A stretch of DNA of 64,000 nt, taken from positions 12,916,501 through 12,980,500 of the forward strand of contig NC_051101.1 of assembly GCF_901709675.1 (NCBI RefSeq), read 5' to 3'. The notes under the pieces are model-generated. The model was not told where the DNA came from. It worked only from the letters and a program-made list of their open reading frames with translations, and did not search any database. Position numbers and translations under genes: made by a program. Shown here one piece after another: positions 52,729-64,000 of the stretch (its first letter is position 1; every line of letters starts with the position of its first letter). The stretch comes from Syngnathus acus. Taxonomy: Eukaryota; Chordata; Actinopteri; Syngnathiformes; Syngnathidae.

Positions 52729-55700
52729 CACATCCAAGCGTGTGAGAGCCGAGGAGAGAGGAGTGGGCGGAAGCCACGCCGCCAACTGACTGAGTGGATA
52801 AATGAATGAATGAAAGGGTAGAAAAAAAGAGGAGAAGATAGAAGCAAAGTACAAGTCAGAGTGGTGGGATGTGGCAGGCCATGGCGGAATTAGCCAAATT
52901 TTCTCTTTGGCGTAAATTGTCATTCATTAATTCACTCCAGTTTGTTGCCCTTTAGCCAAATGCTAAGCTAACTAGGCTGAATCAATTCATGTGATTCACA
53001 AATGACCAAGTAGCTGAAAACTAGGGCAAACTTGGAACGTCATGTCGCTATTTTTGTTGTCTAGAAATGACACAAATTGTGAGTCGCTAGTTGAGTCCAG
53101 TTTGTTGTTAGCTACCACACAAATTGTGTGTCACTACTCGAGTTAGCTACCACAAAGCTTTGCTAACACAGCTCAATTCATGTTATTTGTGCTGACAAAT
53201 TAAATTTGGGCATTCACAAATAAATGTACATGGGTAGCTCAAAGATAAGCTAACATGGCTAAATCATTATGATTTATGTAGCTAGTTCAAGCTAGGCTAA
53301 TATGGCAATTATGCTAATTTGGTGATTTTAGGCATCCAATATGACAAAGCACAAATGAGTCTAATTGCATAGTTGCATATATATCATATTTAAATGTTTG
53401 TGGAAAATACCCAAATTTGAAGTACATTTGTATTTTTAATTGCTTTGGTAAAATTCCTTAAGGTTGCCGAAGTAGCAAAACCTAGCATGTCACACAACCA
53501 GGCTTTTTTTCCCCCCATAACTTTTAAGGTTAACGTGTTAGCCATAATGCTAACGTACACGACAGCCCATCACGTCCCTGAAAAGGACGCAACAAAGCGA
53601 CGTGACTAACGAGCCAAGGGGGCGCTCTCGTCTGCCTCTTTTGTCTGCGATGTCACCCGGGGGAAGATTTGGTGGCAAGACGGAGAAAAAAAAAGGGGTG
53701 ACTCGGGAGTGTGAGAGAGTTGGGGCCCACAGCACGGTGGGCGGCAGGCAGAGGGACAGGAGGGGGAGGAGCGCTTGCACCATGAATGGGCGGCAAACCT
53801 CTCCTAATTGGCACTTGACATTTTTTTCGAGAGTGGAGCCCGCTTTCCAAACGCTTTGCCGTCGCCCTTGTACAGAAAAGTGCCTTATGCAAATATTTCT
53901 ATATAGCGTCACAGATGCATCCTCGTCAGCCGTGATAAAAAAAAATGTCACTGGAATTTGGAGTCCATGTAAACTTATTTGAATCTTGGGGATGTGTGAC
54001 ATCTCCATTTTTTTTTGCGTGTGAATTTAATGAAATAAAATATTTATTCAATTTGTGGTTTCCATCTTAGTTTATAAAACAATTAAGAGGCTAATTTGAA
54101 AAAAGTCTGTCTTTGGTGCCATTTTATCGCAAAACCACACAACTACTTAACGTAAACACAAATTCAGAATCCTCACAAAACTAATCACAATAAAATGGTA
54201 AATGTGAAAAAATTTTTTTTAAATGAATTAATTTAGAAAAACAAAGCAAGCTAGAAAATAGCCAACTTTCAGAAACATAAATCATTTAATTTCCCAAATT
54301 AATTTCAACTAAATTCAACACTTTTTTTTCCCAGTGTCAGTGGCGTTCCCGGTGTGACATCCTGCATGAAAAAATCCGACAGCGACAATCAACGCACGTG
54401 GCCAGTGGCACAAGTAGGAGGTAGGTACACTGTGGCTTCGGCCGTCTTTGGCTCAAAACCAATACAGTTAACATCTTTGGAAGCATGCAGTTAAGGAAAG
54501 CACACCTTTTATTAATCTCTTTGTATGAGGACTTGCGCAGTGGTCCTACATTTAAGCCCTTGTGACAAGAAGGGCTGCTGTTCCTTTGGACAACACTGAA
54601 GCCATTTTCTCAACACTGTCTGAAGAAGAAGCAGGGGAGGGGCTCTTTCGGTGGGATTTAAGAATCACAGGCTCTTATTGAGAAAACTGTCTGGCTGCTC
54701 GGACCCGGCGGGACTGAAAAGGAGGCAAAGGGCCGCTTTGTCCCGAGGTGACAAGTGGACTTGCTCTATTGACTGTAAAGTCTACTGCAGGGGGGGAGGG
54801 GGGTGTCCACAATGGCTGTTTTTCTACTTGACACTTGCAGGATAAATGCGCAGTATCGCTAAAATCAACTAGCACCCGGCTCCCCCTTTTTACCTTTACC
54901 AGAACCGGGTCCGGCATTTCCTTTCACACAGACGTGTGTAAAATGTAACACCTGCCATTCATTTTTCCCGCCTTTTTTGTTTGTTTGTTGCTGTATCTCT
55001 GTGTGAAAGGGGCTCTCATGGAGGGCACTTGACATTTTGAGTTCTGCACACACACTTCCCAAATGTGATTCCAATGGGACAAATCGCTGCGGCTTGTTGG
55101 GACAGCAAAAATGTCCAGCGATGGCGATCTCGGACCCTTTTCTGCCGCCAGCGGGGGACCGCCCTCCATTTTACACGGACAGAAAAGAAATCACACGTTC
55201 AATCAGCCATTGCGGGCATCCACCTTGCTGATCTGATTGACCAATTACCTCTGGCCACAGAAGCTAAAGGCTCAGATTGTTCACTGGGGGTACTGTCTGC
55301 TTGATTACCCCGTTGGACCCCCCCCCCCCCCTACAACCGCAGCCCCTTAGTCCCGCCCTTCGGCCATTCAACGAGATCCCATCAGGCAATCGTTTCAAAA
55401 TTTCGAGCTTCCCACAGAGTCGAAAGAGAGAATTCACTTTCACACAGTTTCGGGTTTGCCTCGGAAAATGCGGGAAGTCACGAGGATCGAGGTGACGCAG
55501 ACGTCCCCCAAACTGTTGCTAACGCTATTCAAATTCCTAGCCCCTTTCATCCGGGCCAACAAAGCTATGTTATTATAAGCCAACCATGACACCAAATTCC
55601 CTCAAATCAAACATCTTTTCACGCGGAGAAGTTGGAACGGGTGAATAAAGGAGGAGAAAATGATGAAAATGAGGCTCAGATGCCAGCAGGGCGTCAGATT

Positions 55701-56339
55701 AAACGCGGGGCGAATTTTCAACTGGAACACAGTATGTATAATTCAGTATGCAAGTGGCCTGATTCCCATCATGCATTGCTCTTTTGAAGTCCGGCCCCAT
55801 GAATAGCAGCTAGCCACCTGATTAGCCGTTAGCAACTTGTTAAGCGTCTTTTCAAAGTCCAAACCGCATTCGGTGCGGGGCATTTCTTTTCTTTTCTTTT
55901 TTTTTGAACGCTGCCATGTGACGGGCCCCGGGCTAAGCTCCAGCATGCCGCCCCGCGCAAGGGGGATCATGGGTGGCTGGGGAGGGGGCGGCTTATTAGA
56001 TTACAAGTGATCCCCTTTTCTCAATGCTATGCTCAGAAGCCCAGAAATGACACGTATGGAGCTTCTATGGCAAACACAATGCCCCAAAACTTACTTTGTT
56101 GCGCCCCCTGCAAAGGGCCCCATCACATATTTGATGCCTAACGAAAAACACAACCCCCACCCCCACTCCACCTGAAAATGGTTCCCGACAAGACTTTCAC
56201 CAATCAACACGAAATCACATTTTGGTACGCTACCTTTCCGCTGCTTCCTCCCGATTCCTTTGGATTTTCTTTTTTGTATTTTTTGTTCTTGCGTCGCGTC
56301 GTCCTTTCGGGTGTCTTGGTGCCTTTCCAGGAGTGTAAT

Positions 56340-56426
56340 GGGATTCTTGTTACTTTCGGTTATCTAGCTTTATGAAGAATGTACATCACTCATACAGCTA
56401 GATAACCAAAGATAACAATGAACCCC
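56340..56426 (-). ncRNA. mir9-1: microRNA mir-9 precursor (mir-9-1 locus)
   Basis: The minus strand folds into the mir-9 hairpin: the 5' arm carries the full mature miR-9-5p at 56390-56412 (begins TCTTTGGTTATC, ends GTATGA) and the 3' arm carries miR-9-3p at 56352-56373 (begins ATAAAGCTAG, ends CGAAAGT). The loop is GTGATGTACATTCTTC-like, and the lower stem pairs GGGGTTC...TTGTTA with TAACAAGAATCCC. miR-9 is a deeply conserved neural microRNA that controls the balance between progenitor and neuron. Placement next to rhbg and the minus orientation relative to it match human MIR9-1, which supports the copy assignment among the several fish mir-9 genes. Confidence 0.97.
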
Positions 56427-58005
56427 GAAGGCTCCACCCATCCTTCCTCGTCGATTAGCCTGGACCGAGCGCTCGCCGTCCTGCGAGCGGACACAAGCTT
56501 GTTCAGTACACACAAACGTACACTTAAGCATTTATTCTGCAAAGTTTGTGATGTCATCTAGGGCCTTGGCCAATCAGAAACCTCAAAAGTCAAAGGGGGT
56601 TACCCTGTTTTAAGGGTATACAAAACACGGGTGTAATATTCAACACCTGATACTTTCTCACCCTACTTTGCTGTGTTCCGTGTGAAACTCAGCACGACCA
56701 TTTATTCGTAAACGGAAGAAAAGCAGTGGTGGGTGGCGCGGTAGCCGGTTAAAAGCAGTCCCACCGCCTGGTGCCCGCCTCCCGTGGTGCACCCACGTCA
56801 CTCACCGGGCGAGCCCCGCGGGTGGGTGACGCCTTCTAACGCCGCCCCCCCCCCGCCTGGGCCAAGATTTCTTTTTAAACGAAACCAGGATGCCGGCTGT
56901 TGGACTATAAAAGAAAAACGCTCGTCTTCATTTACATTATCTGATGCCAACGCTCAGGTTGGCGCCAAAAAACCGCAGGGGGGCGGGCAGGGAAAAAAAA
57001 AACCCCACCAACGCACACATTACCTTCTTACACCCACAAATACACACGCAGATGTAGATAATGTAACACACACAGTGGGGCACATGGCACACAGGGTGCG
57101 TCTAATTAAAGCGGCTCTGTGTGCCACCTCCCCAAAAGTCACCCCCCCTCCTTGAAAGGAAGATGCAGCGATATATCTGCAGGCGAGGCAGTCAACATGG
57201 ACGCCATGCCTTTAGCTTAGATGCTACTACGTGTTAGCACAGATGCTACTGCACAGGTGCTACTTGCTAACACAGGAAGATGAAACAAATGTGTGACACA
57301 TTCAAAGGGAAGGGCGAGGTGCGGCTATGTTACGTACATGTCAAGACACACATTCATAAATACAACACACACCATGCATGTAACACACACACATATGCAT
57401 GTAATTCATTATTACCAGCCTTTTACATATTTTTTTAAAGTTAACATGTTTTTTCAAGTTAATATTTTTAAGTACATCTCATTTACCCATATTTTCACAA
57501 TATAGTATTTCCTAATTGTTATTTTTTTAATTTTAAGAAGAAAATATCATCTACACTATTGGATCATTTTGACCCTTTTGTCCCCTCACACTCAAATCAA
57601 ATGTTTTCAAAGAAGGTGATGATAATATTTATAATAATCAGAATCGTGTATTGTATCTGTTTGAGTTATTTACGATTTATTAGACATTCACTTCTTTGAC
57701 TTTGTCTTTAATATGCCTCAATATTCAACATGCAACTTAGCACTAGAGCGTTTTTTTATTCTATTTAAAACATGAAGTGTACTTTTATTTTAAAAACTAC
57801 ATTTTTAAACATATTTCCGTCTCATTGTCTTTTGCTGTGATAAACACGTGGATTAAACTCGTGACGTGTTTGCATTGAAATTGTTACACATTTTTGCAGT
57901 GGTTAATCATTATTAGTGTCTAAAAATATATACAAATATATATCAATTAAACAACATATTTGCTCAAACATGCACCGCGTGTGTGTGTATGTTGTGCTTA
58001 ATTAC

Positions 58006-58070
58006 CTACAAAGCGCGTGCGCGAATCGTCAGGCCTTTGAGCGTGTGTGCGTGAGTGCGTGCGTGGACGC
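58006..58070 (-). ncRNA. Candidate internal exon of the mir-9 host transcript
   Basis: On the minus strand a strong acceptor (TTATTTTTCTTTGCAG) precedes 58070 and a good donor (TTTGTAG|GTAATTAAG) follows 58006, giving a 65-base exon 1.6 kb upstream of the mir-9 hairpin on the same strand. It has no coding potential that I can support. Transcription is inferred. Confidence 0.4.
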
Positions 58071-59062
58071 CTGCAAAGAAAAATAAGATCGATTTTAATT
58101 CCACGACTGAAACAAATATCTTTTTGAAAATGATAACGATGCGGGTGCTCAACTAGTTATTATGTATAATGTACAAAAGCATTCTTTGGAGTTGAATGTA
58201 TATTTTCACACACGTGTACACAATTTTTGAACACAATTTGCACACAAGATCAAGTCATGTGTTTGAAATTTAATATGAAATATCACAAAATTGAACACAA
58301 TGAATGAATATAATTCTTTGCTATACGTTCAATTGCTAACTTTTAGGCCGCCTGTGTGTGCGCGCGCGCGCTTTTGCAGGCGAGCGAACGCGTGTGTGCA
58401 TGTGTGTCTCCCTCCGCGAAAATCTCACGGCCATCATGTGGAAGCTTGCATAATCCGTTTGTTCCCCCAAATGTTCTGATCCAAACGCGCGCGCTCGTGT
58501 TTCCACACGTGTGTGTATGCAATATACTCCGTGTGATGCGCGCGTCGTATTCTGCTTTCATGTGGAAACCTCCCGCTGCACTTTTTTGTCTTATTATTAA
58601 TGCGCGTGCACTGCGGCTTCTGCTGGCATAATCCTCCTCATCATCTCGATGTGACTCACGTGGCCGCGCACGGCGTCAACGTGCAGTACTTAAAAAAAGA
58701 AAAGTGTCTTCGTCTTCCTCGCGGGGTCTACTACTTGCATGCGCGTGCATGCGAGAATTAATAATAATGATGATGCTCACGTCAAATCACGCGCACGTGC
58801 ACGTTGTTTAGCGTCACTCATGCACGCCGCAGCATCGGCACTAACACGTGATCGAGCACTGGCTCTCAAAGCGCATAGGAAATTGTTGAAATAAATCACA
58901 TTCCACGTTGTTTGTATAGATTTGGCTTAGAGTGGGTGGAAATGGTCCACCATCAAGACGACATGCAAGCATGCGTTTTCTCTAAATTAAATTTAAAATA
59001 AATCGATATAAATTTGAGCAATACAAAATGTAATAGTAACAATGGTGATGTTTGATACTCAC

Positions 59063-59480
59063 GCCGTGTCTGGGAGCGGAACCGCAATCATCCAAGCGCG
59101 CGAGGAGGCTCCCGGCCGGCCGTGCGTGCGTACTGATGGCGAGTGAGGGGCGAGTGAGCCGGCGGAGGCTGACGCGCGCGCTCTTGACGGCCGCGCCAGG
59201 CCATGACGTGCGTGCGTGCGTGTGCGTGCGTGTCGCGTCCATCCACTCAGACGCCCGCCGCTGCCTCGTCCTCCAATGGCAGCGGCAGACCCGTTATTTC
59301 CCGCCACGCTGGCTCTGCGCCCTCCCCACCCCAAAAAGACCCCCCCCCCCCCCTCCATCGCCTCATCCTCTCCCTCCTCCCCCCTCCGACTCCCCCTGGC
59401 GGCCCCCTCGCGCTCTCCATCCACGCGCATCACACGCACATTGAACTTGGACATGGCTGCTCCAAGAAAATATATATACA
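59063..59480 (-). promoter_or_regulatory. GC-rich candidate promoter / first exon of the mir-9 host transcript
   Basis: CpG-dense sequence stands out from its AT-rich surroundings and ends on the minus strand at a strong donor (ACACGGC|GTGAGTATC) at 59063. It lies 2.6 kb upstream of mir-9 in the right orientation. The transcription start is not determined; 59480 is only the visual limit of the GC-rich block. Long open frames through it are due to base composition. Confidence 0.45.
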
Positions 59481-60940
59481 CATGCGGACGAGGACACGCC
59501 CCTTAGTGACGTCACCCAGGTCACTTCCGTGTATCCTCCCTCGCAACCTCCCCAACGTGACGCAGCTGGTGGATGCTCCGGCTCAGCGGAATATGAACCA
59601 GACTCAAATCCATCCATCCATTTCCGAGAGCGATAGTCCTCATTCCAGTTAGTGGCGAGAGAAATGGGAGACGCACTGCCGCCACTCAATTTCTCGGCAC
59701 GTCGAGACAAAGAAGCAAGCAAGCGTTCATATTTACACCTAGAATACAAATTAGGATCACGTTAGGGTGAGATAGACATGAGCTCAGGTGACTTTTGGCA
59801 AGAGAAGTGAGGTTGGATAACAAGTAAATAAATAAAGTGGCCTTCTGACTACTTTTTGCAATATAACAGAAGCATGCATGCAGCTTCTTTGTTACCTCGT
59901 TTGTTGGCGTCTTTTTGTCTCTCTGTGCACACTCTCAATTGAACATTCAGGTTTTATTTTGTTCTTTACATCTCTCCGTCCATTTATTGCATTTGTGTTG
60001 ACACAAAAAAGTCCAGGTAAGTGACATATATTGTCAGTTTCTTATTGTCTTCGTTTTCTTCTTCAGCATCGTTTGCTGTCGGACGGGAGAAGCTTCAAAT
60101 AACAACTCTTCCCAGAGGAGGAATTCCCTCCCGCTTTTACCGGTAAAACCTTTCATCTCCATATGACACCATGCAGGCCGAGACCCCCGTCTGGACCGTG
60201 CACGTGCGTGGCACTCGGTGTATGCGTGGGATGCACACGGGAGTCCAGGAATGTGGGATGGAAGGAGGAGGAGGAGGTCGTGGTGGGATTTGGGGGAAAA
60301 AAAAAAAGGGGGGGGGGGCGTGCAAATCAGTTTTTAGTGTCACCGCCGAGCCCGGAGCCGCAGACAAGGGTCCAAAAAGGAGGCGTGCACCACTCCATTA
60401 TCATAAGAATCACATGGCGGGGATAAAAATCTCCTTTGAATAAATTACCGCTTCAATAGGAGGCGCGACTGCCAAAGAGACAACTTTGTCAGCCCCCCCC
60501 CCCAACTATGTCGGGGTCTCTCTCTCTCTCTCCTCCTTTGCCTCCACTGCTTTCCTGGAAGCGACATGGCCTCTAAATGGCGCCTCTGTGCGTGCGCGCG
60601 CCCTCGCCGATGCCAGGTTACCACGTCCGACGGGTTAGGCAGGCGGCAGGCCTTGAGCGCCTCTTGGGAAAGACCACCGCTTAATGGGATAGAGTGGAGG
60701 GGGTACAATGGGGGTACATCCAGTAGCCCCCCCCCCCCTGACCCCCATTATCCCACAACCATCCCACTCTCTTCCTCCCTCTTCATGCTGCATGGGAACC
60801 CGAGACGGACCAGCACCACCACCCAAGTTCATTAGCGCCCATGCCCGCATCTTAGAGCCTTTTTGACCTTTAGCACCACTCTGGAATTAGGCGCTTTTTT
60901 TCATTAACTGATAATAATTTGACAAAAAAAAGCTATTTAG

Positions 60941-61437
60941 AAACAAATCTCAATACACAAATTATAGTTTAGTACACTTCCACATGAGGCAAGAATGGGA
61001 AGCCCCGAGTTTGGCGGCAGGGCTCACAATTTGGCAAGTGCTTGTGATTGAATGGATTGCAGCAATTTGTTAAAGAGGAGTCTTTATGAACAAATTAGCA
61101 AATGACTTTTATCAACATTTATAACCGCATCAATAACTGTGGCTTTATTGTGAAGAACTACCTGACATTTAAAGTTCAACATGTAGCCATGAAAATGTCA
61201 GTAAAGTCTTCACAAATGGATCACAAAATGGCTGCCTTTTACTTTTTTATAACTAAATACACAAATTATGGTTTAATTACAGACAGATATAATTTATACA
61301 CTTGCAAATCATCAAATGTGAACCCCCCTAATGACTGTAAGTTTGGCAGCATGGCTCACTATTTGGCAAGCAGAATGTTGCTATTTAATGTAGCTTGTTG
61401 AAGTGGAGTCTTTACAAATTTATTGGCAAATTACTTT
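60941..61437. repeat. Old imperfect duplication (units at 60941-61110 and 61251-61437)
   Basis: Both units carry, in order, AATACACAAATTAT, GTTTA/GTTTAG, ACACTT, AGTTTGGC, GGCTCAC.ATTTGGCAAG, a TTGTT-AAG block, GGAGTCTTTA and a final GCAAAT.ACTTT. They are clearly diverged, so the duplication is not recent. Confidence 0.7.
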
Positions 61438-62067
61438 CTTATTGTAGTTCACGTGACGTGAAGATCTGTGAGTGACTAACAGATTAAAAAAAAAAAAAAT
61501 CCATTGGCTGGATGACAAACAGGCTGATAGAAAACAGTTTAGTTGGTCATTTTGTATCAATCAATCAATCAATGGGCTTTGATTGCGTCCTATCAAACCA
61601 CATTCACACTCAAACTGAAACGTTTCACTAAATTCAAATGTGACATTTTTAATACAATTATAAAGTTACGTTCAACTATAATACATTTGGTTAATTATCT
61701 AACATCCGTGTCGATATTATAAAAACAATACTATTATTAAGCGTTCAAATTCTGCCAAATAATGTTGCCTCTTGAAAGGCTCCATAAATTCACATTATCA
61801 TTATTGTCATTTACAAATATTAACTACGAGAAAACGTCAATTCGGACCCTCGAAACAACCTGTTGTGCGCGCACACAAACGTGCACGCGCACCGGATGCG
61901 CGCTTCAAGTATATGCAGCTATGCACTGTTTTTTGTCCACACACACACGCACACACACACGTAGGAAGCAGCGACTGGCTCACATTTAAAACGTCGTAAT
62001 TGAAAGCATTTATTTCTATTTCGCAAGCAGCTTGTGCCCCCTTCCACCCCCAAAAGGTGTGTAACAT

Positions 62068-62088
62068 CCCCCCCCCCCCCCCCCCCCC
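62068..62088. repeat. Poly-C run (21 C)
   Basis: Uninterrupted C tract; length may be unreliable in sequencing. Confidence 0.9.
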
Positions 62089-62306
62089 TTTTTAGTCTCA
62101 CCTTCTTGAATGATCCATCCTTTTCTTTTGGCTGCCGACCGCCACGTGCGTGTCGAAGCTGAAGTCACAATCAAATAAGAATGAAAAATCACGAAAATCA
62201 AGCAAAATGTGTCTTTTTCAAGACGACGACGACATGCAGAGCCAACATGGCTGCGTGAAAAATGACCCACGCCACACAGAGTGATTACAGCCGCAATTAG
62301 AAAGTC

Positions 62307-62324
62307 ATTTGCATATATGCAAAT
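62307..62324. promoter_or_regulatory. Palindromic double octamer
   Basis: ATTTGCATATATGCAAAT is a perfect 18-base palindrome made of two inverted POU octamers separated by two bases (AT). Such paired sites can bind POU dimers. It lies in complex sequence about 5.9 kb upstream of mir-9. Confidence 0.5.
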
Positions 62325-63134
62325 GAGGGAGGAAAAACATCTCTTGCTTTTGGTCGCCGGAGGGAAATGATCAGCTTTTTTTCCTCTCCTTCTTTGAAGT
62401 GCTTAAATCTGTTGTGTGATATTGATGATTATTATGGCCTTTAAGAAACATTTTCATCTAAATTTGTCCTTTTAAGTCACTAAAATGGGCAATAATTGCA
62501 TTTTAATTCGTCCGTTTAGGTTAAAAAAAACAACATTATTTGGAATGCGGCAGATCTGATGAAAATGATGATAAATAATTGAAGAATCAAGACGCATGGC
62601 ATACTTTGGGTTTCAATTAAAGAGGATTTTGTTTTTAATATATGACGACTGACATTTTACTTTGATTGTCCAAAGCAATAATTGTAAAAAAAAAAATCAA
62701 CATTTCCAACGGTATATGTCCTTTTTTTATGGCCGTCAAGCTTCTTCGTGTCAAATTAATTAGGCGGCCTAATCCCTCATTTTTGTGCGTATAAACCTGC
62801 AGATCAAATTTGAATTCGATCATTTAGAACTAAAATATATTTCACTCTCTTTCTACAGAAAATAGATAAATACAATAACATTTAACGGCCACTTTATTAG
62901 GTACACCAGCCACTGTCAAGAAACATGAACAGTATACTTCATCATAAATATTTTTAAAAAAAAGGTTATTAATAATTTCATGTTTTTGTTTCATGATTGA
63001 TCGTATTTGAATATAATTCTCATGTGTACCTAATAAAGTGACCAAGTGTTTATATCTAAACTAAGCCTGTTTATTTCTTCATTCTTTACGATTCCTAATT
63101 AAATATATCTATTTTTTTTAACTATTGGCATCTC

Positions 63135-63254
63135 ATTTGCATATTTTCCTGACGGGCTCAGGTGCGAGGATCACGTGACGAACACCAGGAAGTGGCGGAT
63201 ATTTAATTAATCATTATCAACGTTAAACCGGAAATGTCGCGTGCTTATTTGCAT
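63135..63254. promoter_or_regulatory. Two further octamers with E-boxes
   Basis: ATTTGCAT at 63135-63142 and 63247-63254, with CAGGTG and CACGTG E-boxes between them (about 63160-63178). Short motifs; function inferred only from clustering. Confidence 0.35.
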
Positions 63255-63938
63255 CCAAAGTCGCTCATCCCCGATCAGGGGATGAGGAGGAAAATTAAAT
63301 TCAACCTACCGCTTCTTTATTTGTTTTGTATTGTTATTATTGATATAATTTTTTTTCTCAAATTCTACTGAGTACAATCGTCATTCATCCTTATCCTGTT
63401 GTTTTTTTTAAAGTGTAATATTTCACGTAATATTTGTACATTGGTGACGTTTTAATCAAACTAATTAGTGAGGTAATTTATATTTTTCAGGTTATTTGTT
63501 GCTTTATGTCTCGGCTTTTCTTTTCTTTATTTTCCGTTAATTGCATACTTTAAACAAAAGAAATGAAAAAAAATCACTCGAAATCTCCCGATGACGTTTT
63601 ATTGGAATGAATTCATTATTTTCAGGTTCATAATTGTTTTGCTCTTTAGTACTATTTGATGTTTTAAAAGAAGAAATAAAACGTCCCTTAAGAAAAACAG
63701 AAAACATCCATTTTGCACCTATGAAATATCAACTCACGATGGGAAAAACCCACTCGTGTCATGTTTAACTTGAATGAACGCATGCACGCACACACAAGCG
63801 GGCGCGCGCTCACATTTGCATGCTGTATCCCACGATGCTAGTTACAATGGGATCAATTAATATGCACATAAATTAAAAGTGAGACGTTTTTCTTTTTTTT
63901 TTCTTTCTTTTTTTAAAGGCGTGAATTCCTGGAACGGG

Positions 63939-63939
<1 letters not shown>

Positions 63940-64000
<61 letters not shown>
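63940..64000. repeat. (GAAA)n microsatellite running off the window end
   Basis: Pure AAAG/GAAA tetranucleotide repeat of at least 61 bases, continuing beyond position 64000. Confidence 0.95.

Larger units (their letters stand above)
49881..56339. other. Non-coding interval downstream of mir-9 on the minus strand
   Basis: No coding gene is supported. A reasonable minus-strand acceptor (TTTTTGTATTGTCAG before position 50016) followed about 100 bases later by a minus-strand AATAAA near 49914-49919 could mark a terminal exon of the mir-9 host transcript; this is weak. The octamer cluster at 52693-52728 lies here, as do the TG microsatellite at 50603-50638 and purine/pyrimidine-rich blocks at 52440-52560. 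Confidence 0.35.
59481..64000. other. Non-coding interval upstream of mir-9
   Basis: No coding exon is supported. A minus-strand donor-like site (CAAGAAG|GTGAGACTA, exon side ending at 62102) could belong to an alternative leader exon. The sequence 60390-60475 is complex and non-repetitive. Octamer motifs, a local duplication, a poly-C run and a GAAA array are listed separately. In human the next gene on this side is MEF2D; no MADS-box coding sequence is present in the window. Confidence 0.35.

Noticed and set aside
59052-59750. Several overlapping frames of 90-150 codons on both strands
   Set aside because: They are Arg/Pro-rich translations of a CpG-rich block in all frames, with no domain or splice support.
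56000-64000. Searched for mef2d coding exons, the expected human neighbour beyond mir-9-1
   Set aside because: No MADS-box sequence in any frame; the gene probably lies beyond the window.

Overview
This is animal, almost certainly teleost fish, nuclear DNA. It has GT-AG introns, mostly short; many microsatellites and AT-rich spacers; small TA-flanked transposons; and genes with clear vertebrate counterparts. I rebuilt the genes exon by exon from splice sites, and reading frame and intron phase close in every multi-exon model.

Left part (1-15 kb): the 5' portion of a FACIT-like collagen gene (minus; its 3' end lies outside the window); snrnp48, the U11-48K protein of the minor spliceosome (minus); a penta-EF-hand (PEF) gene of the sorcin/grancalcin type (plus); and, tail-to-tail with it, a gene I cannot match to any described family (minus). 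That gene encodes a signal peptide, four tandem Frizzled cysteine-rich domains and a C-terminal PEF-like domain. Its last six exons repeat the intron positions and phases of the neighbouring PEF gene, including one U12-type intron. This is the most interesting object in the window.

Middle part (15-37.3 kb): mettl25b (rrnad1, minus) and isg20l2 (plus) are head-to-head. They are followed by two brain extracellular-matrix genes, bcan (brevican, plus) and hapln2 (link protein 2/Bral1, minus), tail-to-tail, and then the ammonia channel gene rhbg (plus). From my knowledge of the human map, the same genes sit in human 1q22-q23.

Right part (37.3-64 kb): no protein-coding gene is supported. It holds a perfect mir-9 hairpin on the minus strand at 56.34-56.43 kb, the expected neighbour of rhbg (human RHBG - MIR9-1). 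Upstream on the same strand are a GC-rich candidate promoter/first exon (ending at 59063) and a small candidate exon (58006-58070). Clusters of POU octamers at 52.7, 62.3 and 63.1-63.3 kb are candidate neural enhancers. The rest is simple repeats, a few imperfect local duplications and unassigned noncoding sequence.

Three MITE copies with terminal inverted repeats and TA flanks lie in introns of mettl25b, hapln2 and rhbg. No tRNA, rRNA, CRISPR array or virus-derived gene was seen.
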